Positions 50,158 to 63,659 are shown, counted from the first letter of the stretch. The stretch: 64,000 bases of DNA from Chionis minor (GCA_013398295.1 VZSF01002923.1:1-64000), one strand, 5' to 3'. Notes: generated by a model from the letters alone, not told the origin. Numbers and translations: made by a program.

Positions 50158-50184
50158 ATGCCCGTTGGGTTGAACACTTGCTAG
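50158..50184 (+). promoter_or_regulatory. TPST2: Upstream ORF in TPST2 5' UTR
   Basis: ATG is the first triplet after the acceptor AG at 50156-50157. It opens an 8-codon frame ending in TAG, 45 bases before the TPST2 start. It would be translated only if this acceptor is used, and could lower initiation at the main start. Confidence 0.45.
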
Positions 50185-50229
50185 CTGAAAGCTGAAGCGT
50201 GGTCACCAGCCTGTGCAGAGGAGAACAGG

Positions 50230-53200
50230 ATGCGGGTCACCATGAGGAGGGTGTTGCTGGTGGTGGGCTCAGTGGTCGCCCTGATGGTGACTCTGCACCT
50301 TGGCCAGCAGGTCCTGGAGTGCCAGCAGGTCCTGAGCGAGAGGAGGCACAGGCTGATGAGACCTGAGAACGAGGAGCTGGTCATGATGGACTCCAACCAC
50401 GTTGAGTACCGTTACAGCAAGGAGATGCCCCTGATATTCATTGGTGGGGTCCCACGGAGCGGCACGACGCTGATGAGGGCCATGCTGGATGCCCACCCCG
50501 AGGTGCGCTGCGGAGAGGAGACCCGCATCATCCCCCGCGTGCTGGCGATGCGGCAGGCCTGGTCCAAATCAGGGAGAGAGAAGATGCGCCTGGACGAAGC
50601 GGGGGTGACGGACCAAGTTTTGGACGCTGCTATGCAGGCCTTTATACTGGAAGTGATCGCCAAGCATGGTGAGCCAGCCCGGTATTTGTGTAACAAGGAC
50701 CCCTTCACGCTGAAGTCCTCTGTCTACCTGTCCAGGCTGTTCCCCAATTCCAAATTCCTTCTGATGGTTCGAGACGGCCGGGCTTCGGTCCACTCCATGA
50801 TCACACGGAAAGTGACAATTGCGGGCTTCGACCTGAACAGCTACCGAGACTGCCTGACCAAGTGGAACAAAGCCATCGAGGTGATGTATTCCCAGTGCTT
50901 GGAGATCGGGCGGTCGCGGTGCCTGCCCGTCTACTACGAGCAGCTGGTGCTGCACCCCGAGCAGTCCATGCACACCATCATGAAGTTCCTGGACATCTCC
51001 TGGAGCGACACGGTGCTGCACCACGAGGAGCTGATAGGGAAGCCCGGCGGGGTGTCGCTTTCCAAGTGAGTGTCTCGGCTCCTGCCTTGGCTTTTCAAGG
51101 AGCATTGGCATTACACGGAGCAGGTCAAGGCTAAAGCTGAGGGCAAAGACGCGTTGCTTGTATTTGCGCATGCTTTTTCAGGGGCAGAAGTGGCAGCACA
51201 TCCAGTTTTGCTGCAGTAGGTTTTGTGTTTCTGAGCAGAAGACGGCTGGAATACCAGCAATCTGTTGTATCCAACAGAGCACCTTGTCAGGCGAGGATTT
51301 TAGGAGCAGGTGACTGCTTTATTCATCTGTCTTGACAGTGCAGAAATGATTTTGGTCTCTAATTTGAAAAGAACTGCTTGCTCTTTAATGCCTCTTTTCT
51401 CCACCCATCTTCAAATACCTCCTTACCGCTATTAGTTTTGCTGCTCATGAATGAATGGCTTTCAGTGGTGAGCAGCAATTATTGCCAGGTTTTGGTGCTG
51501 GTATTGCAGAATAAAAGAAATACCTGCTCCGTGGAGACACACCCCGGCATTTCCTCCTGGCTGGCTGGCTGGCTGGCTGAGTGCCAGAGGGGTGCTTGCC
51601 TTCTCCCACCATCTTCTCCTCTTTCAATGCTCTTTATTTCCGAAATGGAGGCTTAAGTCAAACTTAGCAAAATTTAATCAGTGGTGTAAGGGAACCATGC
51701 GAGCAGTCTTTGTGTAAATGTTTGCACCCGAGTGGTGAGGGCAGCTGTGGACACGGAGCTGCTCCATTTCTCCGTGATGGCCGTGGGTCCTGAGACGCTG
51801 TTCTGTCCGAGGCTGCACAGCATCGCCTGTGCCTGAGCAGGCTGTAACTGGGACGTTCTCACGAGGCTCAGGACCTGCAGCCTCTGTGCACACTCATCCC
51901 TCTTCGGATGTCGTGTGGCATGTGCCACGTGGGGTGGTGTTTCCTTTGGCTGGAGTCGAGCAGGCGGCTTCTAACCCCAGGCCAGCATCCGGCTGAGCAC
52001 GGGATGCAGAGGAGGAGCTGTACCTGTGAGGGGCTCGCTCCTGGGGGGCTTGGAGGGCAGGGAGTATGGCCGGTGGGCGGCATGGCCCAGCGCCCTTACC
52101 CCAGCTGGACCAGGAGGGCAGATGTGGTGTAGGACAGAGAGATGCAGGCACCTTTGATGGCGGAAGCGGTGATTTCTCTGGGAATTTCGGCACTATTTGC
52201 TCAGAGTAAATTTTGCTGAGGTTGCCTAAACAGGTAAGTTTTGGGATTTTCAGTGGGGTCATGTGGTGTACCTGTGCTACAGATCCCACATCTTTCATTA
52301 TTTTCCTGCAATAACAGAGATGTCCTGGTAACACCCTGACCCTGGGTGTCCCCATACAGGGGAACCCAGCTTCCAGGGCTGTGGAAAGCCCTGGCAGGAT
52401 CCGCTCCCCCAGAGCAGGGCTGTGAGTGGGAAGCGGCTGCCCCAGGCAGACCCGGTGGGCGCTGAGCATTCCCGCTGCACGCGTGTCTGGGGCATTGGAA
52501 GCAAACTGCTGGAACTGGCAGTGAACCTAGCTGAAGGCTGGTCTGTCTGCAGCCAAGTGGGTGTATGAAATCCAACTTCAGTGTATTGATTTGGTTTTTT
52601 TTCTTTATTATATTTCCCCAGGATAGAAAGATCAACAGACCAGGTTATCAAGCCGGTCAACATGGAGGCGTTATCTAAATGGATCGGGCACATCCCGGGG
52701 GATGTGCTGCAGGACATGGCCCACATCGCACCGATGCTGGCTAGGCTCGGCTATGACCCCTACGCCAACCCACCCAACTACGGCCACCCTGACCCCTTGG
52801 TTGTCAACAACACGCACAGAGTGAGTGTTGCTGCCGTCTGCCTGCGGCGCTGCCGCGGGGGGGAGTGCTGTGGGGGGGTCTGCGCCCACAGAGCCCTCTG
52901 GAGCAGAAGAGGCTGCTGAACCATACCAGAAAAGGACAGGGGAGAAACAAAACACTCTCTTCCTTTTGGGAGAGTGGGAATGACAGACAGGCAGTTACAC
53001 GGAGATGATTTCGAAACAGATGCGTGTGGTAGGTTGAGCCTGGCGTGGCTCGAGCTGATGACATCCCCTATGATTTTGTGGTGGTGTTCGTTTCTTCTGT
53101 TGTGGCAGATACGGACCTGTCCCTCCCTGGTCCAGCCCCACTCTCCAACCCCGGCGTGGGAGTTACTGGTGTGTGCTGATGTTATCTGGGTGCACAGCTG

Positions 53201-55267
53201 TAGGCACTAGACACACCGGTCTGGCCCTGGGAGGACACACAGACCGTGCTGTGTCTGTGTGCAGCTCACCAGCCACTCCCGCGGTCCCACGGGGAATGCG
53301 AGTGGAGACTTGTAATGCGTTTGGGCAAAACCAGAAGATTTTTTTTTTTTTAGAATATTGACTCATGTCCCTGGAGCACAACTGGAAGGAAGAAACTGTA
53401 GAGCCACAGAGAGCAGTTACTGAACGGAGGGAGTTTCTCATGCTTTGGGGTGGACCGGTTCCTCCCTGGTCTGAGGCTGGACTCTGCACGTCCCCCAAGC
53501 TTTGTACATGCTCCCCATAACAGTGTCCTTGGATGAGGTGTCCTTTGTCACACTGGTGGGAGCAGGGGAATGTCTGCAGGTGGGACCTGTCTCTGTGGCC
53601 AGGTCATGGCCAGGCAGGCAAGTAGCAGCACTGACCTGGAAGGTCGGAAGATCTTCCCTGGAGCTGGTCCGTGCCCCGAGCCCTCTGGTCTCTTACAGCT
53701 TGCGCTCTCTGCTTGCTGAGAGCTGTTCAAGGACACTGGTGATTTGGATGAACATCTGCCCTTGGCAGGGTTAGGGACTCTTTGATTCTCTGCCATGGAC
53801 CTTTCAGTGCTTCTTGGGATTAATTTGGAAACTGGCACAATGGTAAAGACCAAAATACTCTCCCAGTCTAAGGGGGGAACCAGCGAATAGCTTGCGTTGG
53901 TTCCCTGCCCCAGCAGGATGCCGCTCGCTGTCTTTTCTTACAGCCAAGAGGAAACCTCCCACTTTTGCCCCAATATAGCACCAGTATGTAGAACAAATGC
54001 CCATCAGGGTATTTCATCTGGTTCAGGTATACTGGGACATAGGATGCAGCTAATGAGGTGCACTTGTCGATGTTCATAGAGCCTCTACCCCGGAAGGGTC
54101 ACTACAATTTTCTCTTTTCCGTAGGTTTTAAAGGGGGATTACAAAACGCCAGCCAATTTGAAAGGTCATCCGCAGGTAAGAGTCTCACGTCCCTTTGAGG
54201 GCTTTGCCCTGTTTGGTTAATCCTGGGTGCCTGGTCCCTTGCTCCCTCTTATGGGCACTTGCAGGCTGGGCAGCCAAGTGTGGGAAATATCCCTGCTCTC
54301 TGGCCTGCATCCATGGGGATGATGTGCCTGTCCTTCCTGCTGTGCACGGCTCCCACCCTCCATGCTTTCGTTGTTGATGTCCTGTGTATTCTGTGCTCCT
54401 CAGACCCTGCTCGTTCACCTCTGCCGCCTCCTTCCTGGGCTGCTCGTGCCTATGGGTTTGTGCCGCGGGGTTCTGTGTCCGCTCATCAGAAACTCAGGCC
54501 CTTCATTCTCTTGCTTTAAGACACTTTCTACCTTGCTCACTCCAAAAATCCAATAAGTTTTCCTTGCCATGGGTTTTGCCTGCCTTGGGGAGGGGTTGCT
54601 TGTCTGATTTACGGGTTACAGGTAGGTCTTCTAGTTCTTGTGCTTGGGTGATTGTGTTCAGGTGTCAAAAAATACACTATGGGGCTCCCTCCCTAAAGAG
54701 CAGTGCTTGGAAACAATTAATAACCATCTTTTCTAATGCAGAGCAGTCCAACAGCCAGCACATACAGATTTAAAAAAAAAAAAAAGGCGGCTTCTTGACG
54801 CTGCAGAAAGCACTGCCTGCACGGCAGGGAGATGCAATAAATTGGTGTTGATGTTTTGATCAAAGGTGCCAGGTTTTACCTGCGCAGCATGTGGCCTCCT
54901 AAAGAAAGCAGGGGGATTGAGCTGCGTGGCCAGTGTTTGGGGAGAAGGTGCAGAGCCCTGAGGAAGCGGGGCTGCTGGTGTGTGGAGTGGCTCCCGCTGC
55001 GAGGGGTGACCCTGGCGATTCCCAGATGGCCGCCCAGGGTGGTTCGGGTTGAGTGAGCAGCGGCGAAGCAAGAGGCTGCAGTCTCGTGGCAGCCTCTCCT
55101 GGCTGCTGGTTCTCTGCCCTTGGGCTGCTTTCTGTGTCCTAAACATTTCCTTTTCCTGCTGCTGGGAACACAGCGGGAATGTTTTGAGTTGCAGATGGTG
55201 GCTTAAAGCTGACCCTTCTGTTTCTGGATTATTCTAGGTGACTCAGAACACATCATCCTCTCACTAA
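50230..55267 (+). CDS. TPST2: Protein-tyrosine sulfotransferase 2
   Basis: Type II Golgi membrane enzyme that transfers sulfate from PAPS to tyrosines of secreted and membrane proteins. Coding exons: 50230-51065, 52622-52820, 54125-54175 and 55238-55267 (stop included). They sum to 1116 nt, or 371 aa, against 377 in human. Residues about 6-24 form the signal-anchor segment. PRSGTT at 75-80 is the 5'-phosphosulfate loop. CGEETRIIP follows, and Glu97 aligns with the catalytic Glu99 of human. [15 protein letters not shown] is the 3'-phosphate site. The C-terminus ends QNTSSSH and is shorter than in mammals. A second in-frame ATG at codon 5 has a stronger Kozak context (ACCATGA), so either may start. 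The stop lies 19 bases before a further donor at 55287, so the 3' UTR is spliced. A CTGG repeat at 51557-51579 is intronic. Confidence 0.96.
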
Positions 55268-56030
55268 GAAAATTAATGATTTCCAGGTAAGACCTTGTAC
55301 TTCATTTTGAGACTCGGGCAAATCTGCCTGCGTCGCTCCGGGGTTGGCATTTTGCTTGTGTAATTTCTTGTGCCTGTGGATTAGCCCGGCTGCTCCAGGC
55401 ACGCTTGTTATGCGAATTACCTCCTTCACATTTGCTTTAGGTTTACAGAACAATACCGTTATGTGAGACAATTTGTCAGAAATTCTTTTTCTGAGTGCTG
55501 GAAACGGGCTTACTTCAGCAAAATCGAAATCAGCCACCGGGGAGAGTTATTACTGCCTGTCCCCATGGGGAGCATTGAAATGGGATGTGGAAATGTGTGG
55601 ATGAGCTGAGCTACTCCCCAGCTGCCTTTTAGGGTGTGCTGCGGACCCGGGGAAGGGAAGATAAAGCAGTTGCATCTGCTGTCAGTTTGGAAAATCAAAG
55701 CTGCTACCTCGGGTTTCTGCTACGGGTACAACTGTTGATATGTTGGATGTTTTTCCATCTCTCTCTTTAGCTAGCCTCTATGCTAAAACATAAAGTGTCA
55801 TTTTTCTTAATAAAAATGACCCTTTATAAAACTATTTCCTATGTAAAAGCAGTATAGTGTGCTAGAAAAAATACTCAAAAGCATCGGGTGAGAGTAGTTG
55901 TGTGCCTGTCATCCTGGGGCTGGGAGCTGGTGTCTTTCTAACCATTTTGTTGTACTGCAGCTGCTTTAAAACCACTAGTTGGGCACCTGCCGGGATCCTG
56001 CTCCTGAATCCCTGTGTTTCTCTCTTCCAG

Positions 56031-56300
56031 AATGCTGCAAATGGCCTTTTTTTGTCCGACAAAGAAGAGTTTGCAACGGCGCCAGTGGAAATCGGTTATC
56101 CAAGCATATTGCTTGCTAATACTATTGCCAAAATGACTGCTATATGAGGAATGTATTTGCATTTATTTGCAAAGGCCAAACACGTTTTACGCACCGGGTG
56201 CCCGTCATTCTGCCTTTTCCCCGACGCTCCGTTGGTGAAAGCAGCTGTGGGAATCCGTCCATCTCCGTCCATCTCCGTCCATCCATCTCCATCCATCTCC
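56031..56300 (+). other. TPST2: TPST2 terminal 3' UTR exon (inferred, end uncertain)
   Basis: The acceptor TCTCTTCCAG ends at 56030 and would pair with the donor after 55286. No canonical AATAAA is visible between here and the TFIP11 gap, so the 3' end is unknown. An alternative is read-through past 55286, with AATAAA near 55,808 as the signal. Confidence 0.45.
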
Positions 56301-56309
56301 ATCCATCCT
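56255..56309. repeat. TCCATC/TCCGTC simple repeat
   Basis: Tandem CCATCTCCGTCCATC-type hexamer/decamer units between the TPST2 3' end and the TFIP11 promoter. Confidence 0.85.
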
Positions 56310-56638
56310 TGACGGCCGGCGCCGGGAAGAGATTTTGTCCGCCGTGGCCAGAGGACTCGTTAAATTGCGTTTAAATGTCTCGTAACGTTGTTCTCGAATT
56401 CAGGGGGCAGAAACAGCCGCCCTGACCTTGTAGAGCCTTTGTGGTGCGAGTGATGCCCCCCCCCCAACCCTTTGCCCCNNNNNNNNNNNNNNNNNNNNNN
56501 NNNNNNNNNNNNNNNNNNNNNNNNNNNNNNNNNNNNNNNNNNNNNNNNNNNNNNNNNNNNNNNNNNNNNNNNNNNNNNNNNNNNNNNNNNNNNNNNNNNN
56601 NNNNNNNNNNNNNNNNNNNNNNNCCCCCCGCTCTCGCC
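56310..56638 (+). promoter_or_regulatory. TFIP11: TFIP11 promoter / 5' UTR region, interrupted by gap
   Basis: CpG-bearing sequence (GGCGCCGGGAAGAG at about 56,319) precedes TFIP11. The core is lost in a 145-base N run at 56479-56623. A TATA-less CpG promoter is likely for this ubiquitously expressed gene. The TSS cannot be placed. Confidence 0.4.
56479..56623. other. Assembly gap (145 N)
   Basis: Unresolved bases flanked by C-runs on both sides, 16 bases upstream of the TFIP11 start codon. Such GC-rich 5' ends are often dropouts in bird assemblies. Confidence 1.
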
Positions 56639-59600
56639 ATGTCGATGTCGCACCTGTACGGCACGGACGGGGAGGATGGCGTGGAGATGGAGAACTTCGA
56701 GGTGTCGGACTGGGACCTGCAGAACGAGTTCAACCCCCACCGGCAGCGCCACCGGCAGACCAAGGAGGAGGCCACCTACGGCGTGTGGGCCGAGCGCGAC
56801 TCGGACGAGGAGCGGCCCAGCTTCGGCGGCAAGCGGTACGGGCCGGGGTCCGTCCCCCCCTTCACCCCGGGCCGCGCCGGCTCCTCTCGGCCGGGGCCGT
56901 GCGTCTGGCGGCCCCCGGTTGTGCCCGGCTTGGTGGGTCTGCGGAGCCGCGGGGTTTGCCCCCTTTCGTGGGGGCTTTCAGGCTGTAAAAGTTCTCCTGA
57001 AGAGCCCAGCCGGGGACAGGGGCTGCCCCTGGGGCGGCCGTGGGGCGTACAGAGCTGCCTGAGGGGGACTTTGCCTGTGCAAGTGTGTCCCCGCTGCCCA
57101 GGGAGAAAGAACCGTTATTTCCTGGTGAAAACAGCGTTGAACTGCTCGTTAGTTTTTAATAATTCATTTTAAGGGGAGGCCTGTGGTGTAGTAGTCCCCA
57201 GGCATGTGTAGGAGTGTGCACAGGAAGAGAACTCACTCACGGGTCTCCTTTTGGTGTAGCTCTAGGGATTACTCTGCCCCAGTGAACTTCATCAGTGCTG
57301 GGCTGAAAAAGTCAGCGGCTGAGGATGTGTCAGAAGAAGACTCTGATGAAGATGAAAAGCCTGTGAAGCAGGAAGAAATCCCTAAAGAGTTTGTGCCAAA
57401 AAAGTTAAAAACGGTGAGTTGTCTAAACAGTTTTCAACTCTGCTTAATGTATTTACGAAACTTAAGCTGCAGTCTGAAGGTGCTGAAACAATAATAGAGC
57501 ACTAAAGAAAGGGAGAAATAATTAAAACCAGAGAACCACATGTGAAAGCATGCAATTAAGGGGGTTGTTTTCTCTGTCTTTTGTAGCTATTCTGATGTAT
57601 GGTTGTGTGTCCTTGGGAACTTAAGTCCTTTTAGGACCTTTTATCTTCCTTAATATTCCCCAACTGAGGTTGAAATAAAAGAATGGCCTGTGGTTTACTG
57701 TCTTTCGAAGAGTTTTTTTGCTTTTTTAAAATGTTACAGAACAGTATGAAAAATCTAGACATGTTATAGATTAAAAAAATCAAATTCTTAATTTCAGTTA
57801 CCAAACACAGAAGGTATCAGGAATCAGCTTCAGCTAAAATCAGTGGTGGAGACTAATCGCTGGCGGCTTCTCAGTCTGAGCTTGTCAGGACTTTCCTTTT
57901 CCATCTAAGGAATTTTAGGAAACTCCTTAGGTGTCGGCAGCTTACATGGATGCACAAGTCATGATGTAGCGAGCTGTAACGCGATGACAACGGTATTGTT
58001 TCTGGGAAGAACCTTTCTTTATACAGAGCTTGGTTATTGCAATGCCTGAAGATTGTGTGGGGTTTTTTTGTTTATTTGTTTTAACAGGGTGGCAATTTCA
58101 AGCCTAGTCAGAAAGGCTTTGTAGGAGGGACGAAATCTTTTGTGGATTTTGGCAGCTGGGAGAGACACACTAAAGGAATAGGGCAGAAGCTTCTTCAGAA
58201 GATGGGTTACGTCCCTGGAAGAGGTCTTGGGAAGAATGCTCAAGGTACTGTGATTGTGTGTTTGGTTGTTTGTTGTTAACTAGTAATTTGGAGAACAGAT
58301 TGTGTTCTTTAAAGAACTGTCATCCTCCAGGTGGCTTACAACGTCATTCTTGTTTCCTTGCATCTCCTGCAAGTGATCTGGGTCCTTATGATAAGACTCA
58401 GTTGTGTTTAAATTACTATAGGTGAATTCTATACTCTTGATATTTTGCAAGAGAAAAAGAAAAAAGGGAGATAATTCCAAAGGCAGTAGTCAGCTCACAG
58501 AAAAGGAGATGTTATTTTATGTGATAGAATAAAAAAGCAGTGAAATGTGTATGTGAATAATACTCTGCTTTGGTTTTTTTGGTGTGTGGTGGAATTAAGC
58601 GATTTTATAGTCACTAAGAAGTTAGTGGAATGGTAGAAGATGCCATAGTGATAGAGACAGAATACCAGGCTGGCTGTTTGTGCTGATTTGCTAACTTAGG
58701 GTACTGTAGGAAAAGCACTCGCTGTTCTTTCTCAATAAACAAACTGCTCATTCCAATCTAACTACCCTCCTCTTAGGTATTATCAATCCAATTGAGGCCA
58801 AACAAAGAAAAGGCAAAGGAGCTGTTGGGGCGTATGGCTCTGAAAGAACCAGCCAGTCTTTGCAAGACTTTCCTGTTGTGGACTCAGAAGAAGAAGCTGA
58901 GGAGGTATTTGTATGACTCTTGGTATAGCCCTGATTTTTCTGTTGTGTTGTATGTACAAAATTCAGTTCTGATATTAGCTTCTGTGTCAGAGAAAACTGG
59001 GCTCACTTTAGAAAAGAACCTAAAGACATAGCACACAAATTTAATTTAGACATATTTTTCTTGTCACTGTAATGTTCTTTGTTGTTCCTGGCACACTTTA
59101 TTCCAGTAGTCTTGCTAGAACCCCACCTTCAAAGAGTCCCCTCAGGTAAATAGTCTTTGTCTTTTGTTTAAATTAAAAAAGAAATAATAAAAAAAAAATA
59201 ATCAGAAACATACATTGTGAATGGAGCGGTTGGCTGGACCGCAGCATCTGAGGTGATTTGTCACTAAGCTTTACAGCTTTCTCGATTGTTTTGCTGTACA
59301 GCATTCTTCATTTTCCTGTAAAAAACAGAGGCAAATTTGGGGTGTGAGGGAAAAACAGCAACCACAACTCCACTTTGTTTTTGTCTAGGAATTTCAAAAA
59401 GAGCTCAGTCAGTGGCGGAAGGATCCTAATGGAGGCAAGAAAAAGCCCAAATACAGCTATAAGACAGTAGAAGAACTGAAAGCCAAGGGTAGGATCAACA
59501 AGCAGCTTTCAGCCCCTCAGAAAGAGCTGTCTCAAGTCAAGGTAAGGCTGATAGCCCAGGAGGTGGCATTTTTGGGAAACAGTTCGTCGACTTTGGTATT

Positions 59601-62600
59601 GTGAGTGCTTTTTAGCCATTGGTAACCTTAACAGAATGTCTGCAGCTTCATAAAAATCAAGGCCTTGGACTCATCACTGAATCAGCTGATAGACCATTGT
59701 GACAGCTGGGACACTGGTTTTGTTTTAAAGCACGTTCTTTGGCTTCAGAAAAATGCAAATTAGCATAAATGTGATTTTTTTTTAATATCAAGTTAAGTTT
59801 AATTGTTTAATTTGTCACAGGCATAACCCTCATCCACTTCTGAAAGCACCGTTGTCCTTATTGGGATTGTGCAACTAAACACATAGTTTGAACCATCTTC
59901 TACCTAGAAGGGACAGTAAGGGATTTGTCTTGTATGCACTTAATAAAATTATTCATGTAAAATTAACACGTCTTTGAAAGAAGTATAAAAGTACCTAAGA
60001 CTTCCAGGCAATAATGAGTAGTATACTACTAGCATCATCACTGCTCCTAGAATTACTCAGTGAAATTGTAAAACTGAGGTCAGAAGAGGAGACTCTTCCA
60101 TCTCTGATTCCAAATTGTTTCTCATTCATTCTTACTCTTCGTGTCTGGAGAAGACCTATTTGGAGGCAATCCGCAGTTGCCTCATTCAGAATACCAGTGT
60201 GTATTAGTAGCCCGCTGGAGTAATTAAGGTAATTTGAGATCTCCAGTCTTCAATTCGGAGTAAGGGATTTCCTTCTTTTTTAAACATGATTGATTTTTTT
60301 TTTTTGAGACATTTTTATTCTTATTTGTTGGAAGGTTATAGACATGACGGGCCGGGAACAAAAGGTTTATTACAGCTACAGTCAAATCAGCCACAAGCAC
60401 AATATCCCGGATGACAGTCCTCAGCAGCCACTGGGCAAAGACTCCAAGCCCCAGGGATTTGCCTTGCCTGAGCTGGAGCACAACTTACAACTTCTCATTG
60501 ACATCACAGAGCAGGAGATCATCCAGAATGACCGGCAGCTGCAGTACGAGAGGGACATGGTTGTCAACCTGACCCACGAGATCCAGAAGATGTCTGAAGT
60601 TCTCTCGCATGAGGAGAAGGCAATTAGCAATCTCAGCAAGGTGCTGGAGATGGTGGAAGAGTGTGAGAGACGGATGCAGCCCAGTTGTGAAAATCCCTTA
60701 ACCCTTGATGAGTGTGCAAAGATTTTTGAGACGCTTCAAGACAAGTACTATGAAGAGTACAGAATGTCTGATAGGGTAGACCTGGCAGTAGCAATAGTCT
60801 ATCCTCTCATGAAAGATTACTTCAAGAACTGGGATCCCCTCAAGGTCTGTATTAATCTTGATTTATCTGCAGTTCTTACTTGATGGCTTAAGTAGTCTTT
60901 ATTATATTGACTTTCCCCCACTCCTTGTCCCAAATTTCTGATCGGCCTGGAGGGGGGGGGAACCACTTTGCACCCACTCTTTAGTTTTGCTACAACTGAA
61001 AGCTACTGTTCTGCAAAGCAGCTGACAATTGAGGAGCTTGTAAGCTTAAAATCAATCCCTTTAATGGATGTTGGAAAGAAAAAGTAGATGAAAGCTCAGT
61101 CTCTAGTTCTTGTTTTCAGCAAAAGCAGGAGAGATCTGTCTTTCATGTAGTCAGATACATGCTGTCTATTCTTAGTGCCATTTAGGCCGTGATAGGCAAG
61201 AGTCTGAACTATCTGTACACCTGAAAAAATTCAGACTATCCTCTTGCCCCCTGGATGTATGTTAAATGCATAAAGTGGGATTTTCCTCCTCTGGGACTTC
61301 GCTAATCATGGCTGCAAGCTCTTAGTTTGTCTTTTGAGTGGGTGAGAAAGCTGTCTGTAGCCAAGGCATACCATCAGCCTGCTTTTTGTAGATACCAGCT
61401 GAAATGAATGAAAAGGGAGAAAGGCCGCTGATACCTTATCATTTTATCATTTCCAGGACTGTACCTATGGCACAGAGATCATAGCCAAGTGGAAGAACCT
61501 TTTGGAAAATGATCAGCTGTTATCACACAGTGGGCAGGACCTGTCAACAGACGCTTTTCACAGGTAAAGCCCAAATGAGTTGTACTTTGTAGCATCTTCA
61601 AGTGCTGCTTCCTCAGTAATGGAAAAGAACAGATAAAAGCATGCTTTCCAGATGATTCTCGTGACGTGTCTGTTAAAATCCAGCTGTCAGCTATATAAAA
61701 AGAAGTATCTTTTAAATAACAGTTACCATTTGGTTTATTTAGGCCTGGGGCTATGTCTTTAAGCTGAACTTTGATTTTTTTTTTTTTTTTTTTTCCTCCA
61801 GACTGATGTGGGAAATCTGGATGCCGTATGTCAGAAACATAGTGGCACAGTGGCAACCGAGGAACTGTGGATCGATGGTGGATTTCCTGGATAGCTGGGT
61901 TACTGTTGTTCCTGTCTGGATACTGGATAACATTCTGGACCAGCTCATCTTCCCCAAGCTACAGAAAGAGGTAAGACGAGAGGGCTGTGTTAGAGTGAAG
62001 CTGTGCTCTGAAACAGTTTTTGAATTTCAGTCAACTAGAACTTCTAAAGTACCAGTTTGCTGCCTCTGCTGATGCATTTAGGAGTTAGGGGGTTGCATTA
62101 TGGCTCTTTTGGCATCCGGCAAGACTTACTGCTAATGGATAGACTTATTTTATTCTTTTCTGGTTTACCTCAAGGTCGAAAGCTGGAATCCTTTAACAGA
62201 CACAGTCCCAATCCATTCGTGGATCCATCCCTGGCTTCCTCTGATGCAGGCACGATTAGAGCCGCTGTATTCTCCCATCCGAAACAAGCTGGCGAATGCA
62301 CTGCAGAAGTGGCATCCCAGTGACTCTTCTGCCAAACTTATCCTTCAGCCCTGGAAAGATGTGTTCACGCCTGGGTCATGGGAGGCTTTCATGGTCAAAA
62401 ACATCGTGCCTAAACTAGGTGAGACAAGCCAGAGAGTGCTGAATTTCTGGAATCTGCTTGTTTCCACTTTCCCCCTTACGCATAGAAAAGATACATGTTA
62501 ACGTGGTTGCCACCGTTACTTCAAAAAATATTATTACTAAGTTTAGACCAAGCTTGCATCTTCTTTTCTGCTACTAGTACTACGCATTTTTTTTCAGAAG

Positions 62601-63659
62601 CAGACATTTTGGAAAATGTGAGGAAGTGCTCTGATTATTCTTGATGTTTTCTGTCTTATTTTTCCAAGTCATCTAATTCTGTTCTTCAGCTGACAGGAAT
62701 ATCTGATAGCTGTCAGAATAACAGACTAAAATGTCTCCCTGTTACTCCTATATTCTTTGGTCTGTGCTCATTCATGAGTTTTGTAATTCACCATTCAGAT
62801 ACACAAACTGGCTAAAAGGCTCTGTAGTCTAAAACAAAACTCGAATGTTTTAAATTTCTCAGTTCTAGCGGCAAATTGTAGTCGCTGGAAATGGAAGTGC
62901 ACTGTTTTGGTGGCAGGGATCAGCCAAACAGTGTAAAGATCCCAAATGTCCCTTAGGGTGGCATGCAATACAGGTGCTCCTCAGATCATGTGTGCTGCTA
63001 ATGAAATAGGTCAGGGCACTGATAAATCTATGAGTCAAGTTCTTTTCTGACTCTTCTCCCCCTCTTTTTCCAGGGATGTGTTTGAATGAACTCGTCATAA
63101 ACCCTCACCAGCAGCACATGGATGCCTTCTACTGGGTGATTGACTGGGAGGGGATGATTTCTGTCTCCAGTCTTGTTGGGCTGCTGGAGAAACACTTCTT
63201 CCCAAAGTGGCTGCAGGTGAGAAACTCTCAAGGCCGAGTAAACAGGCTTGATTCACTGCGAAGTGTTTTAGTGACTCCTGCCTAGAAATTGCTGCGCCAG
63301 TGCTGAAATGGTTTGACTGCCAAATGGGGTGATTTCCACTCGTAGCTCCATACACATCAGAACAGAGTATTTCTTAAGACTGTCACAGTCCTTTCTTTTA
63401 CTGAAAGCTCAGTAATAAACTAAGTGGTAATAAGGACTCTCCTCCATAAATGTCACTGTCCTACTGCATTTCATCTCTCATGTTGTTTTGCAGGTGCTGT
63501 GCTCTTGGCTTAGCAACAGCCCCAATTATGAAGAGATTACGAAGTGGTACTTGGGTTGGAAGTCCATGTTCTCCGACCAAGTGTTAGCACATCCATCGAT
63601 CAAAGACAAATTTAATGAAGCTCTTGATATCATGAACCGGGCTGTCTCTTCCAGTGTTG
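56639..63659 (+). CDS. TFIP11: Tuftelin-interacting protein 11 (splicing factor), 3' partial
   Basis: Nuclear G-patch protein that, by family knowledge (yeast Ntr1/Spp382), activates DHX15 for intron-lariat spliceosome disassembly. Coding exons: 56639-56835, 57260-57413, 58088-58244, 58777-58904, 59389-59541, 60335-60844, 61457-61563, 61802-61970, 62175-62418, 63074-63216 and 63494-63659. All have GT-AG borders and stay in one frame. They encode about 709 residues of roughly 835, so the last 125 or so lie beyond the window. Residues 1-110 are acidic, with [19 protein letters not shown]. The G-patch is at about 147-193, with [20 protein letters not shown] coiled-coil region lies at about 307-375, followed by the GCFD-type domain with WQPRN and [15 protein letters not shown]. 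The start matches the family N-terminus (MSMSHLY). It lies tandem to TPST2, with a very short intergenic gap. Confidence 0.97.
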
